10,259 nucleotides of DNA from Hymenoscyphus infarciens (GCA_001414345.1 LLCB01000740.1:1-10259), one strand, 5' to 3'; counted from the stretch's first letter, positions 1 to 8,871 are shown. Made by a program: numbers and translations. The notes: generated from the sequence alone by a model not told the origin.

Positions 1-642
1 TTTTAGTAGTTAAACTACTTAAAGTCTTTATTTAAATTATATAAATAGTAACTTTTAGTAGTTAAACTACTAAAAGTGTCTCTTTAATTATTTACTAGTA
101 ACTTTTAGTAGTTAAACTACTAAAAGTCTCTTTATAATTATTTACTAATAACTTTTAGGAGGTAAACTAATTAAAGTGTTTAATTAAATTATATAAATAA
201 TAACTTTTAATAGTTAAACTACTTAAAGTCTTTATTTAAATTATATACTAGTATCTTTTAGTAGTTAAACTACTTAAAGTCTTTATTTAAATTATATAAA
301 TAGTAACTTCTAATAGTTAAACTATTAAAAGTATCTATCTAATTATTTACTAGAAACTTTTAGTAGTTAAACTATTAAAAGTATCTATTTAATTATTTAC
401 TAGTAACTTCTAATAATTAAACTACTAAAAGTCTTTATTTAAATTTTATAAATAGTAACTTTTAGTAGTTAAACTACTAAAAGTCTCTTTCTAATTATTT
501 ACTAGTAACTTTTAGTAGTTAAACTACTTAAAGTCTTTATTTAAATTATATAAATAATAACTTTTAGTAGTTAAACTACTTAAAGTCTTTATTTAAATTA
601 TATAAATAATAACTTTTAGTAGTTAAACTACTAAAAGTCTCT
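1..642 (+). repeat. Segmental duplicate A (partner 6542-7183)
   Basis: This stretch aligns without gaps to 6542-7183 at a constant offset of 6541 bases, with roughly 15-20 substitutions by eye, many clustered at about 145-180. Shared private variants include AAAGTGTCTCTTTAATT, TACTAGTATCTTTTAG and TACTAGAAAC. The alignment breaks down after about 642, where this copy goes to CTCTTTAATTATTT and the other to CTATTTAAATTATAT. The window begins inside the block, so its true left end is unknown. Confidence 0.85.
222..455 (+). repeat. 12-monomer duplication, left copy (partner 836-1069)
   Basis: This block repeats 614 bases further on, marked by the rare TACTAGAAAC junction (near 351, again near 965, and a third time near 6892). 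It contains successive monomers with CTTCTAATAG and CTATTAAAAG dyads followed by GTATCTATCTAATTATTT linkers. The two copies differ at only a few positions by eye, for example AATAATT here against AATAGTT in the partner near 412 and 1026. Confidence 0.8.
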
Positions 643-760
643 CTTTAATTATTTACTAATAACTTTTAGTAGTTAAACTACTAAAAGTCTCTCTTTAAAT
701 TATATAAATAGTAACTTTTAGTAGTTAACCTACTTAAAGTCTTTATTTAAATTATATAAT
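611..760 (+). repeat. Three-monomer block (partner 8667-8816)
   Basis: This block matches 8667-8816 at offset 8056. It includes the unusual hybrid linker CTCTCTTTAAATTATATAAA, in which a type A linker start is joined to a type B end. It also contains GTTAACC near 726, where the central dyad has changed; the partner reads GTTAATC there. Confidence 0.7.
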
Positions 761-835
761 AATAACTTTTAGTAGTTAAATTATTTAAAGTCTCTATTTA
801 AATTATATAAATAGTAACTTCTAGTAGTTAAACTA

Positions 836-1069
836 CTAAAAGTCTTTATTTAAATTATATACTAGTAACTTTTAGTAGTTAAACTACTTAAAGTCTTTTT
901 TTAAATTATATAAATAATAACTTCTAATAGTTAAACTATTAAAAGTATCTATCTAATTATTTACTAGAAACTTTTAGTAGTTAAACTATTAAAAGTATCT
1001 ATTTAATTATTTACTAGTAACTTCTAATAGTTAAACTACTAAAAGTCTTTATTTAAATTATATAATAAT
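836..1069 (+). repeat. 12-monomer duplication, right copy (partner 222-455)
   Basis: This is the second occurrence of the block carrying the TACTAGAAAC junction, at offset 614. After about 1055 it switches to a 51-bp TATATAATAATAA monomer where the left copy keeps a 52-bp type B monomer. The copies therefore diverge at or near a monomer linker, as expected for exchange between misaligned repeats. Confidence 0.78.
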
Positions 1070-1170
1070 AACTTTTAGTAGTTAAATTACTTAAAGTCTC
1101 TATTTAAATTATATAAATAGTAACTTCTAGTAGTTAAACTACTAAAAGTATTTACCTAATTATTTACTAG

Positions 1171-1310
1171 TAACTTTTAGTAGTTAAACTACTTAAAGTC
1201 TCTATTTAATTATAAATAGTAACTATTAATAGTTAAACTACTAAAACTCTCTATCTAATTATATACTAGTAACGTTTAGTAGTTAAACTACTAAAAGTCT
1301 TTATTAAAAT
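1171..1310 (+). repeat. Block with short linker and AACGTTTAG marker (partners 8517-8656 and about 3609-3680)
   Basis: The block contains a shortened linker, TTTAATTATAAATAGTAAC, then a monomer starting CTATTAATAG, then ACTAAAACTCTCTATC, then the rare AACGTTTAG arm with one of the few CpG dinucleotides in the window (1273-1274). The same order is found at offset 7346. The right part alone recurs near 3609-3680, with its own AACGTTTAG at 3652-3660. Confidence 0.75.
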
Positions 1311-1324
1311 TATATAAATAGTAA

Positions 1325-1375
1325 CTTTTAGTAGTTAAACTACTAAAAGTCTTTATTTAAATTATATAATAATAA
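1325..1375 (+). repeat. Representative 51-bp monomer variant
   Basis: This is a derivative of the type B linker that ends TATATAATAATAA instead of TATATAAATAGTAA, giving a 51-bp monomer. It recurs near 750, 1055, 1360, 1570, 7350, 7590, 8150, 9265, 9668 and 9815, almost always next to the same neighbours. That makes it a useful tag for following duplicated blocks through the array. Confidence 0.85.
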
Positions 1376-1470
1376 CTTTTAGTAGTTAAATTATTTAAAG
1401 TCTCTATTTAAATTATATAAATAGTAACTTCTAGTAGTTAAACTACTAAAAGTATTTATTTAATTATTTA

Positions 1471-1720
1471 CTAGTAACTTTAAGTAGTTAAACTATTTAA
1501 AGTCTCTATCTAATTATTTATTAGTAACTTTTAGTAGTTAAACTATTTAAAGTCTCTATTTAAATTATATAATAATAACTTTTAGTAGTTAAACTACTAA
1601 AAGTCTCTCTCTAATTATATACTAGTAACTTTTAGTAGTTAAACTACTTAAACTATTTATCTAATTATATACTAGTAACTTTTAGTAGTTAAATTACTTA
1701 AAGTATTTATCTAATTATAT
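1471..1720 (+). repeat. Five-monomer block, copy 1 (others 7501-7750 and 9166-9414)
   Basis: The monomer order is: AACTTTAAGTAG arm with ACTATTTAAAG, then a TTATTAGTAAC junction, then a second ACTATTTAAAG dyad, then a 51-bp TATATAATAATAA monomer, then a type A monomer with CTCTCTCTAATTATAT, then ACTTAAACTATTTATC. The same order occurs at offsets 6030 and 7695. It is interpreted as a block copied within the array and later diverged. Confidence 0.78.
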
Positions 1721-1728
1721 ACTAGTAA

Positions 1729-2134
1729 CTTTTAGTTTATAAACTATTAAAACTCTTTATTTAAATTATATAAATAGTAACTTTTAATAGTTAAACTACT
1801 AAAAGTCTCTATCTAATTAAATACTAGTAACCTTTAGTAGTTAAACTACTAAAAGTCTCTATCTAATTATATACTAGTAACTTTTAGTAGTTAAACTACT
1901 AAAAGTATCTATCTAATTATATACTAGTAACTTTTAGTAGTTAAACTACTTAAAGTCTTTATTTAAATTATATAAATAGTAACTTCTAGTAGTTAAACTA
2001 CTAAAAGTCTCTCTTTAATTATTTACTAGTAACTTTTAGTAGCTAAACTACTTAAAGTCTTTATTTAAATTATATAAATAGTAACCTTTAGTAGTTAAAG
2101 TACTAAAAGTATCTATCTAATTATTTACTAGTAA
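1729..2134 (+). repeat. Higher-order repeat unit, copy 1 (8 monomers, 406 bp)
   Basis: Eight consecutive monomers of 52, 50, 50, 50, 52, 50, 52 and 50 bp sum to 406 bp. The unit opens with a distinctive monomer, CTTTTAGTTTATAAAC, whose dyad arms have changed. It then carries private tags: CTAATTAAATACTAG in monomer 2, CCTTTAG in monomers 3 and 8, TAGCTAAAC in monomer 7 and TTAAAGTACT in monomer 8. All of these recur at exactly +406. Before 1729 the sequence departs from the unit's last monomer, so this is the left end of the amplified segment. Confidence 0.95.
1931..1982 (+). repeat. Representative 52-bp type B monomer
   Basis: This is a clean example of the second monomer class. The right dyad arm reads CTACTTAAAG in place of CTACTAAAAG, and the linker is TCTTTATTTAAATTATATAA followed by ATAGTAA. 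The linker contains two 8-bp palindromes, ATTTAAAT and TTATATAA, and lacks the ACTAGT junction palindrome of type A. The CTTAAAG arm and the TTTAAATTATATAAATAG linker usually occur together, so A and B behave as linked haplotypes rather than independent point variants. Recombinants do exist, for example a CTTAAAG arm followed by a type A linker at 3001-3050. Confidence 0.93.
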
Positions 2135-2540
2135 CTTTTAGTTTATAAACTATTAAAACTCTTTATTTAAATTATATAAATAGTAACTTTTAATAGTTAA
2201 ACTACTAAAAGTCTCTATCTAATTAAATACTAGTAACCTTTAGTAGTTAAACTACTAAAAGTCTCTATCTAATTATATACTAGTAACTTTTAGTAGTTAA
2301 ACTACTAAAAGTATCTATCTAATTATATACTAGTAACTTTTAGTAGTTAAACTACTTAAAGTCTTTATTTAAATTATATAAATAGTAACTTCTAGTAGTT
2401 AAACTACTAAAAGTCTCTCTTTAATTATTTACTAGTAACTTTTAGTAGCTAAACTACTTAAAGTCTTTATTTAAATTATATAAATAGTAACCTTTAGTAG
2501 TTAAAGTACTAAAAGTATCTATCTAATTATTTACTAGTAA
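2135..2540 (+). repeat. Higher-order repeat unit, copy 2 (8 monomers, 406 bp)
   Basis: By base-by-base reading this copy is identical to 1729-2134. Neighbouring monomers within the unit differ at several positions each. Identity between units that far exceeds identity between adjacent monomers is the defining sign of a recent higher-order duplication rather than monomer-by-monomer expansion. Confidence 0.95.
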
Positions 2541-2820
2541 CTTTTAGTTTATAAACTATTAAAACTCTTTATTTAAATTATATAAATAGTAACTTTTAAT
2601 AGTTAAACTACTAAAAGTCTCTATCTAATTAAATACTAGTAACCTTTAGTAGTTAAACTACTAAAAGTCTCTATCTAATTATATACTAGTAACTTTTAGT
2701 AGTTAAACTACTAAAAGTATCTATCTAATTATATACTAGTAACTTTTAGTAGTTAAAATACTTAAAGTCTTTATTTAAATTATATAAATAGTAACTTTTA
2801 GTAGTTAAACTACTAAAAGT
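2541..2820 (+). repeat. Higher-order repeat unit, partial copy 3
   Basis: This copy matches the first 280 bases of the 406-bp unit with two visible substitutions: A for C at 2758 and T for C at 2798. The first 217 bases are identical. From 2821 the sequence reads ATCTATCTAATTATTT where the unit has CTCTCTTTAATTATTT, so the copy ends here inside monomer 6. The unit therefore occurs about 2.7 times. Confidence 0.92.
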
Positions 2821-3095
2821 ATCTATCTAATTATTTACTAGTAACTTTTAGTAGTTAAATTACTTAAAGTCTTTATTTAAATTATATAAATAGTAACTTT
2901 TAATAGTTAAACTACTAAAAGTCTCTCTTTAATTATTTACTAATAACTTTTAGTAGTTAAACTACTAAAAGTCTTTATCTAATTATTTACTAGTAACTTT
3001 TAGTAGTTAAACTACTTAAAGTCTTTATCTAATTATTTACTAGTAACTTTTAGTAGTTAAAGTACTAAAAGTCTCTATCTAATTATTTACTAGTA

Positions 3096-3122
3096 ACTTT
3101 TAGTAGTTAAACTACTAAAAGT
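3096..3122. repeat. Perfect 27-bp dyad (13-bp arms, 1-nt centre), the conserved core of each monomer
   Basis: Left arm ACTTTTAGTAGTT, a single central A, and a right arm that is the exact reverse complement of the left. This copy is perfect. Nearly all monomers have the same dyad with zero to three mismatches, at one per about 50 bp throughout the window. A one-base loop is too small for an ordinary RNA or DNA hairpin, so extrusion would leave a few central base pairs open. Such a short centre also suits a symmetric protein dimer. It matches no operator or recombinase site I recognise. It is not a CENP-B box, because the GC-rich core of that motif is absent. Confidence 0.92.
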
Positions 3123-3146
3123 CTCTATCTAATTATTTACTAGTAA
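3097..3146 (+). repeat. Representative 50-bp type A monomer
   Basis: This is a clean example of the commoner monomer class. It holds the dyad, then GTCTCTATCTAATTATTT, then ACTAGTAA. A second, shorter palindrome, TTACTAGTAA, sits at the junction with the next monomer and contains the SpeI sequence ACTAGT. Type A linkers come in two main flavours, with TATACTAG or TTTACTAG before the junction, and with CTATCTAATT or CTCTTTAATT at the start. Type A carries more C than G on this strand (about 7 to 4 per monomer). The monomer phase, starting at CTTTTAG, is arbitrary. Confidence 0.93.
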
Positions 3147-3800
3147 CTTTTAGTAGTTAAACTACTTAAATTATCTATCTAATTATATATTAGTAACTTT
3201 TAGTAGTTAAATTACTTAAAGTCTTTATTTAAATTATATTAATAGGAACTTTTAGTAGTTAAACTACTAAATGTCTCTCTTTAATTATTTACTTATAACT
3301 TTTAGTAGTTAAAGTACTAAAAGTCTCGATCTAATTATATACTAGTAACTTTTAGTAGTTAAACTACTTAAAGTCTCTATTTAAATTATATAAATAGTAA
3401 CTTTAGTAGTTAAACTATTAAAACTCTCTATTTAAATTATATAAATAGTAACTTTTAGTAGTTAAATTACTAAAAGTATCTATCTAATTATATACTAGTA
3501 ACTTTTAGTAGTTAAAGTACTAAAAGTCTCTATCTAATTATATACTAGTAACTTTTAGTAGTTAAACTATTAAAACTCTCTATTTAAATTATATAAATAG
3601 TAACTTTTAATAGTTAAACTACTAAAACTCTCTATCTAATTATATACTAGTAACGTTTAGTAGTTAAACTACTAAAAGTCTCTATCGAATTATATACTAG
3701 TAACTTTTAGTAGTTAAACTACTAAAAGTCTCTCTTTAATTATTTACTAGTAACTTTTAGAAGTTAAACTACTAAAAGTCTCTATTTAAATTATATATTA

Positions 3801-3945
3801 GTAACTTTTAATAGTTAAACTAATTAAAGTCTTTATTTAAGTTATATAAATAGTAACTTTTAGTAGTTAAACTACTTAAAGTATCTATCTAATTATATAC
3901 TAGTAACTTTTAGTAGTAAAACTACTTAAAGTCTTTATTTAAATT
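3801..3945 (+). repeat. 13-monomer-spaced duplication, left copy (partner 4461-4605)
   Basis: The two stretches align at offset 660. Both carry the AAGTTATATAAATAG type B subtype followed by a monomer with CTTAAAGTATCTATCTAATT. Differences by eye include CTAATTAAAG here against CTACTTAAAG, and TAGTAGTAAAAC here against TAGTAGTTAAAT. A 13-monomer spacing (654) is also shared by the TTAATATATTTATT markers at about 4938 and 5592. Confidence 0.65.
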
Positions 3946-4460
3946 ATATAAATAGTAACTCTTAGTAGTTAAACTACTTAAAGTTTTTATTTAAGTTATA
4001 TAAATAATAACTTTTAATAGTTAAACTACTTAAAGTCTCTCTTCTATTATTTACTAGTAACTTTTAGTAGTTAAACTACTTAAAGTATTTATTTAATTAT
4101 TTACTAATAACTTTTAGTAGTTAAACTATTAAAAGTATTTATTTAATTATTTACTAGTAACTTTTAGTAGTTAAACTATTAAAAGTCTCTATCTAATTAT
4201 ATACTAGTAGCTTTTAGTAGTTAAACTACTTTAACTCTTTATATAAATTATATAAATAGAAACTTTTAGTAGTTAAACTACTAAAAGTCTCTATCTAATT
4301 ATTTACTAGTAACTTTTAATAGTTAAACTACTAAAAGTCTCTCTTTAATTATATACTAGTAACTTTTAGTAGTTAAACTACTTAAAGTCTTTATTTAAGT
4401 TATATAAATAGTAACTTTTAGTAGTTAAACTACTAAAAGTCTCTATCTAATTATATAATA

Positions 4461-4605
4461 GTAACCTTTAATAGTTAAACTACTTAAAGTCTTTATTTAA
4501 GTTATATAAATAGTAACTTTTAGTAGTTAAACTACTTAAAGTATCTATCTAATTATATACTAGTAACTTTTAGTAGTTAAATTACTTAAAGTCTTTATTT
4601 AAATT
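4461..4605 (+). repeat. 13-monomer-spaced duplication, right copy (partner 3801-3945)
   Basis: This is the second copy of the AAGTTATATAAATAG-containing block at offset 660. Beyond the block, monomer order is not clearly conserved, so this is an isolated old duplication rather than part of a regular higher-order array. Confidence 0.62.
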
Positions 4606-5290
4606 ATATAACTAGTAACTTTTAATAGTTAAACTACTAAAAGTCTCTCTTTAATTATTTACTAGTAACCTTTAGTAGTTAAACTATTAAAAGTATCTCT
4701 TTAATTATTTACTAGTAACTTTTAGTAGTTAAACTACTTAAAGTCTCTATTTAATTATTTACTAGTAACTTTTAGTAGTTAAACTACTAAAAGTATCTAC
4801 TTAATTATTTACTAGTAACTTTTAATAGTTAAACTATAAAAGGTCTCTCTCTAATTATATACTAGTAACTTTTAGTAATTAAACTACTAAAAGTCTCTAT
4901 CTAATTATTTACTAGTAACTTTTAGTAGTTAAACTACTTAATATATTTATTTAATTATTTACTAATAACTTTTAGTAGTTAAACTATTAAAAGTATTTAT
5001 TTAGTTATCTACTAATAACCTTTAATAGTTAAACTACTAAAAGTCTCTATCTAATTATATACTAGTAATATTTAGTAGTTAAACTACTAAAAGTCTTTAT
5101 TTAATTATTTACTAGTAACTTTTAGTAGTTAAACTATTAAAAGTATCTCTTTAATTATTTACTAGTAACTTTTAGTAGTTAAACTATTAAAAGTCTCTTT
5201 TTAATTATTTACTAGTAACTTTTAATAGTTAAACTACTAAAAGTCTCTATTTAAATTATATAATAGTAACTTTTAATAGTTAAACTACTT

Positions 5291-5340
5291 AAAGTCTCTC
5301 TTTAATTATTTACTAGTAATCTTTAGTAGTTAAACTACTA
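5291..5340 (+). repeat. Exact monomer doublet, first copy
   Basis: This 50-base stretch is followed immediately by an identical 50 bases (5341-5390). Both contain the uncommon TACTAGTAATCTTTAG junction. Adjacent monomers elsewhere usually differ at several positions, so this looks like a very recent single-monomer duplication. Confidence 0.85.
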
Positions 5341-5390
5341 AAAGTCTCTCTTTAATTATTTACTAGTAATCTTTAGTAGTTAAACTACTA
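5341..5390 (+). repeat. Exact monomer doublet, second copy
   Basis: Identical to 5291-5340. Identity continues into AAAGTCT (5391-5397), then the linker switches to the TTTATTTAAATTATAT type. The base before each copy differs (T at 5290, A at 5340), which fixes the left boundary. Confidence 0.85.
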
Positions 5391-6050
5391 AAAGTCTTTA
5401 TTTAAATTATATATTAGTAACTTTTAATTATTAAACTACTTAAAGTCTTTATTTAAGTTATATAAATAGTAACTTTTAATAGTTAAATTATTAAAAGTCT
5501 CTATTTAATTATATACTAGTAACTTTTAATAGTTAAACTACTTAAAGTCTCTATTTAATTATATACTAGTAACTTTTAGTAGTTAAACTACTTAATATAT
5601 TTATTTAATTATTTACTAATAACTTTTAGTAGTTAAACTACTAAAAGTATCTGTTTAATTATTTACTAGTAACTTTTAGTAGTTAAACTACTAAAAGTCT
5701 CTTTTTAATTATATACTAGTAACTTTTAGTAGTTAAACTACTAAAAGTCTCTCTCTAATTATATACTAGTAACTTTTAATAATTAAACTACTTAAAGTCT
5801 CTATTTAATTATTTACTAGTAATTCTTAATAGTTAAACTATAAAAAGTCTTTATTTAATTATTTACTAGTAATCTCTAGTAGTTAAACTACTAAAAGTCT
5901 TAGTCTAATTATTTACTAGTAACTTTTAGTAGTTAAACTACTTAAAGTCTTTATTTAAATTATATAAATAGTAACCTTTAGTAGTTAAACTACTTAGAGT
6001 ATCTATCTAATTATTTACTAGTAACTTTTAGTAGTTAAACTACTAAAAGT

Positions 6051-6134
6051 CTCTATTTAAATTATATACTAGTAACTTTTAATAGTTAGACTATTAAAAC
6101 TCTCTATCTAATTTCTTACTAGTTACTTTTAGTA
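6051..6134 (+). repeat. TTAGAC/TTCTTACTAGTTAC marker block, copy 1 (others 6416-6499 and 7180-7263)
   Basis: An 84-base block with three linked rare variants: GTTAGAC in the dyad centre, ACTCTCTATCTAATTTC in the linker and TTACTAGTTAC at the junction. The same linked set recurs at offsets 365 and 1129. The 365-base offset equals seven monomers plus the 13-base insertion at 6237-6249 and small length differences. The three copies are a family derived from one mutated monomer pair. Confidence 0.78.
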
Positions 6135-6226
6135 AATAAACTAGTAAAAGTCTCTATTTAATTATTTCTTAGTAACTTTTAGTAGTTAAACTATTAAAAG
6201 TCTTTATTTAAATTATATTATAATAA

Positions 6227-6289
6227 CTCTTAATAGTAATTATTTATAGTTAAACTATAAAAAGTCTCTATTTAATTATTTACTAGTAA
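6227..6289 (+). repeat. Aberrant 63-bp monomer with 13-bp internal insertion
   Basis: This monomer starts CTCTTAATAG, continues with an extra TAATTATTTATAG (6237-6249), and resumes with TTAAACTATAAAAAG and an ordinary type A linker. The insertion falls in the left part of the dyad centre. It resembles linker sequence (AATTATTTA) rather than foreign DNA, so it may come from template switching or slippage between a linker and the dyad. I see no other insertion of this size in the window. Confidence 0.8.
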
Positions 6290-6541
6290 CTTTTAGTAGT
6301 TAGACTACTAAAAGTCTCTATCTAATTTTTTACTAGTAACTTTTAGTAGTTAAACTACTAAAAGTTTCTCTTTAATTATTTACTAATAACTTTTAGTAGT
6401 AAAACTACTAAAAGTCTCTATTTAAATTATATACTAGTAACTTTTAGTAGTTAGACTACTAAAACTCTCTATCTAATTTCTTACTAGTTACTTTTAGTAG
6501 TTAAACTACTAAAAGTCTCTCTTTAATTATTTACTAGTAAG

Positions 6542-7183
6542 TTTTAGTAGTTAAACTACTTAAAGTCTTTATTTAAATTATATAAATAGTAACTTTTAGT
6601 AGTTAAACTACTAAAAGTGTCTCTTTAATTATTTACTAGTAACTTTTAGTAGTTAAACTACTAAAAGTCTCTTTCTAATTATTTACTAATAACTTTTAGT
6701 AGTTAAACTACTTAAAGTCTTTATTTAAATTATATAAATAATAACTTTTAGTAGTTAAACTACTAAAAGTCTTTATTTAAATTATATACTAGTATCTTTT
6801 AGTAGTTAAACTACTTAAAGTCTTTATTTAAATTATATAAATAGTAACTTCTAATAGTTAAACTATTAAAAGTATCTATCTAATTATTTACTAGAAACTT
6901 TTAGTAGTTAAACTATTAAAAGTATCTATTTAATTATTTACTAATAACTTCTAATAGTTAAACTACTAAAAGTCTTTATTTAAATTATATAAATAGTAAC
7001 TTTTATTAGTTAAACTACTAAAAGTCTCTTTCTAATTATTTACTAGTAACTTTTAGTAGTTAAACTACTTAAAGTCTTTATTTAAATTATATAAATAATA
7101 ACTTTTAGTAGTTAAACTACTTAAAGTCTTTATTTAAATTATATAAATAATGACTTTTAGTAGTTAAATTACTAAAAGTCTCT
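6542..7183 (+). repeat. Segmental duplicate A' (partner 1-642)
   Basis: This is the downstream copy of the first 642 bases, same orientation and same monomer order. It lacks the diverged bases seen at about 145-180 in the upstream copy, so here it looks closer to the ancestral state. It carries its own changes, such as TTTTATTAGTT near 7002-7012 and AATGAC near 7150. Further right the collinearity resumes with changed offsets (5980, then 6030), consistent with whole-monomer losses and gains after duplication. Confidence 0.85.
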
Positions 7184-7500
7184 ATTTAAATTATATACTA
7201 GTAACTTTTAGTAGTTAGACTACTAAAACTCTCTATCTAATTTCTTACTAGTTACTTTTAGTAGATAAACTACTAAAAGTCTCTATCTAATTATTTATTA
7301 GTAACTTTTAGTAGTTAAACTATTTAAAGTCTCTATTTAAATTATATAATAATAACTTTTAGTAGTTAAACTACTTAAAGTCTCTATTTAAATTATATAA
7401 ATAGTAACTTCTAGTAGTTAAACTACTAAAAGTATTTACTTAATTATTTACTAGTAACTTTTAGTAGTTAAACTACTAAAAGTCTCTCTTTAATTATTTA

Positions 7501-7750
7501 CTAGTAACTTTAAGTAGTTAAACTATTTAAAGTCTTTATTTAATTATTTATTAGTAACTTTTAATAGTTAAACTATTTAAAGTCTTTATTTAAATTATAT
7601 AATAATAACTTTTAGTAGTTAAACTACTAAAAGTCTCTTTCTAATTATATACTAGTAACTTTTAGTAGTTAAACTACTTAAAGTATTTATCTAATTATAT
7701 ATTAGTAACTTTTAGTAGTTAAATTACTTAAACTCTTTATTTAAATTATA
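7501..7750 (+). repeat. Five-monomer block, copy 2 (partners 1471-1720 and 9166-9414)
   Basis: Same monomer order as 1471-1720, at offset 6030, with scattered substitutions such as CTTTATTTAATT for CTCTATCTAATT and TTAATAG for TTAGTAG. Just upstream the offset to the first copy is 5980. One 50-bp monomer (about 7451-7500) is therefore present here and absent from the upstream locus, a visible single-monomer gain or loss. Confidence 0.75.
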
Positions 7751-8516
7751 TAAATAGTAACTTCTAGTAGTTAAACTACTAAAAGTCTCTCTTTAATTAT
7801 TTACTAATAACCTTTAGTAGTTAAACTACTAAAAGTCTTTATCTAATTATTTACTAGTAACTTTTAGTAGTTAAACTACTTAAAGTCTTTATCTAATTAT
7901 TTACTAGTAACTTTTAGTAGTTAAATTACTTAAACTCTTTATTTAAATTATATAAATAGTAACTTTTAGTAGTTAAACTACTTAAAGTCTCTATCTAATT
8001 ATTTACTAGTAACTTTTAGTAGTTAAACTACTTAAAGTCTCTATCTAATTATTTACTAGTAACTTTTACTAGTTAAACTACTAAAAGTATCTACTTAATT
8101 ATTTACTAGTAACTTTTAGTAGTTAAACTACTAAAAGTCTTTATTTAAATTATATAATAATAACTTTTAGTAGTTAAATTACTTAAAGTCTCTATTTAAA
8201 TTATATAAATAGTAACTTCTAGTAGTTAAACTACTAAAAGTATTTACCTAATTATTTACTAGTAACTTTTAGTAGTTAAACTACTTAAAGTATCTATTTA
8301 ATTATATACTAGTAACTTTTAGTAGTTAAACTATTTAAAGTCTTTATTTAAATTATATAAATAGTAACTTTTAGTAGTTAAACTACTAAAAGTCTTTATC
8401 TAATTATTTACTAGTAACCTTTAATAGTTAAACTACTTAAAGTCTTTATTTAAATTATATAAATAATAACTTTTAGTAGTTAAACTACTAGAAGTATCTA
8501 TATAATTATTTACTAG

Positions 8517-8656
8517 TAACTTTTAATAGTTAAACTACTTAAAGTCTCTATTTAATTATAAATAGTAACTATTAATAGCTAAACTACTAAAACTCTCTAT
8601 CTAATTATATACTAGTAACGTTTAGTAGTTAAACTTCTAAAAGTCTCTATTAAATT
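8517..8656 (+). repeat. Block with short linker and AACGTTTAG marker (partner 1171-1310)
   Basis: The same unusual order as at 1171-1310: TTTAATTATAAATAGTAAC, CTATTAATAG, ACTAAAACTCTCTATC, AACGTTTAG. It adds private changes, TAGCTAAAC at about 8577-8585 and AAACTTCTAAAAG at about 8631-8643. The neighbouring block matches at an offset 254 bases smaller, so about five monomers were inserted here or lost from the upstream copy. Confidence 0.74.
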
Positions 8657-8666
8657 ATATACTAGT

Positions 8667-8816
8667 AACTTTTAGTAGTTAAACTACTAAAAGTCTCTCT
8701 TTAATTATTTACTAATAACTTTTAGTAGTTAAACTACTAAAAGTCTCTCTTTAAATTATATAAATAGTAACTTTTAGTAGTTAATCTACTTAAAGTCTTT
8801 ACTTAAATTATATAAA
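8667..8816 (+). repeat. Three-monomer block (partner 611-760)
   Basis: This copy carries the same A/B hybrid linker CTCTCTTTAAATTATATAAA as 661-720 and the altered dyad centre GTTAATCTAC where the partner has GTTAACCTAC. Sharing both rare features in the same order supports common descent rather than chance. Confidence 0.7.
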
Positions 8817-8871
8817 TAGTAACTTCTAATAGTTAAACTACTAAAAGTCTCTCTTTAATTATTTACTAGGA

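Larger units (their letters stand above)
2821..6541. repeat. Diverged middle section of the satellite array
   Basis: About 3.7 kb of tandem monomers with no gene and no non-satellite insert. Both A and B monomers occur, with more singleton changes than at 1729-2820. Visible oddities include a one-base-short CTTTAG arm at about 3400, CpGs at 3327-3328, 3654-3655 and 3686-3687, and an ACTATAAAAGG arm near 4833. A local B subtype with TTATTTAAGTTATATAAA occurs near 3836, 3990, 4395, 4497 and 5452 and I see it nowhere else. TAATATATTTATTTAATT occurs near 4940 and 5594 (offset 654). Confidence 0.85.

Noticed and set aside
1207..1232. TATA-box promoters in the TATATAAATAG linkers
   Set aside because: TATAAATA strings occur in every type B monomer as part of the AT-rich linker. 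Without any transcript start or downstream gene they cannot be called promoters.
3096..3122. Intrinsic transcription terminator or recombinase core site
   Set aside because: The dyad is AT-rich with a one-base centre and has no GC-rich stem. The same sequence recurs every 50 bp, which does not fit a terminator. It also lacks the 8-bp spacer of loxP-like sites.
6227..6289. Transposon insertion at the 63-bp monomer
   Set aside because: The extra 13 bp is satellite-like AT sequence with no terminal inverted repeats and no target-site duplication that can be told apart from the surrounding repeat.
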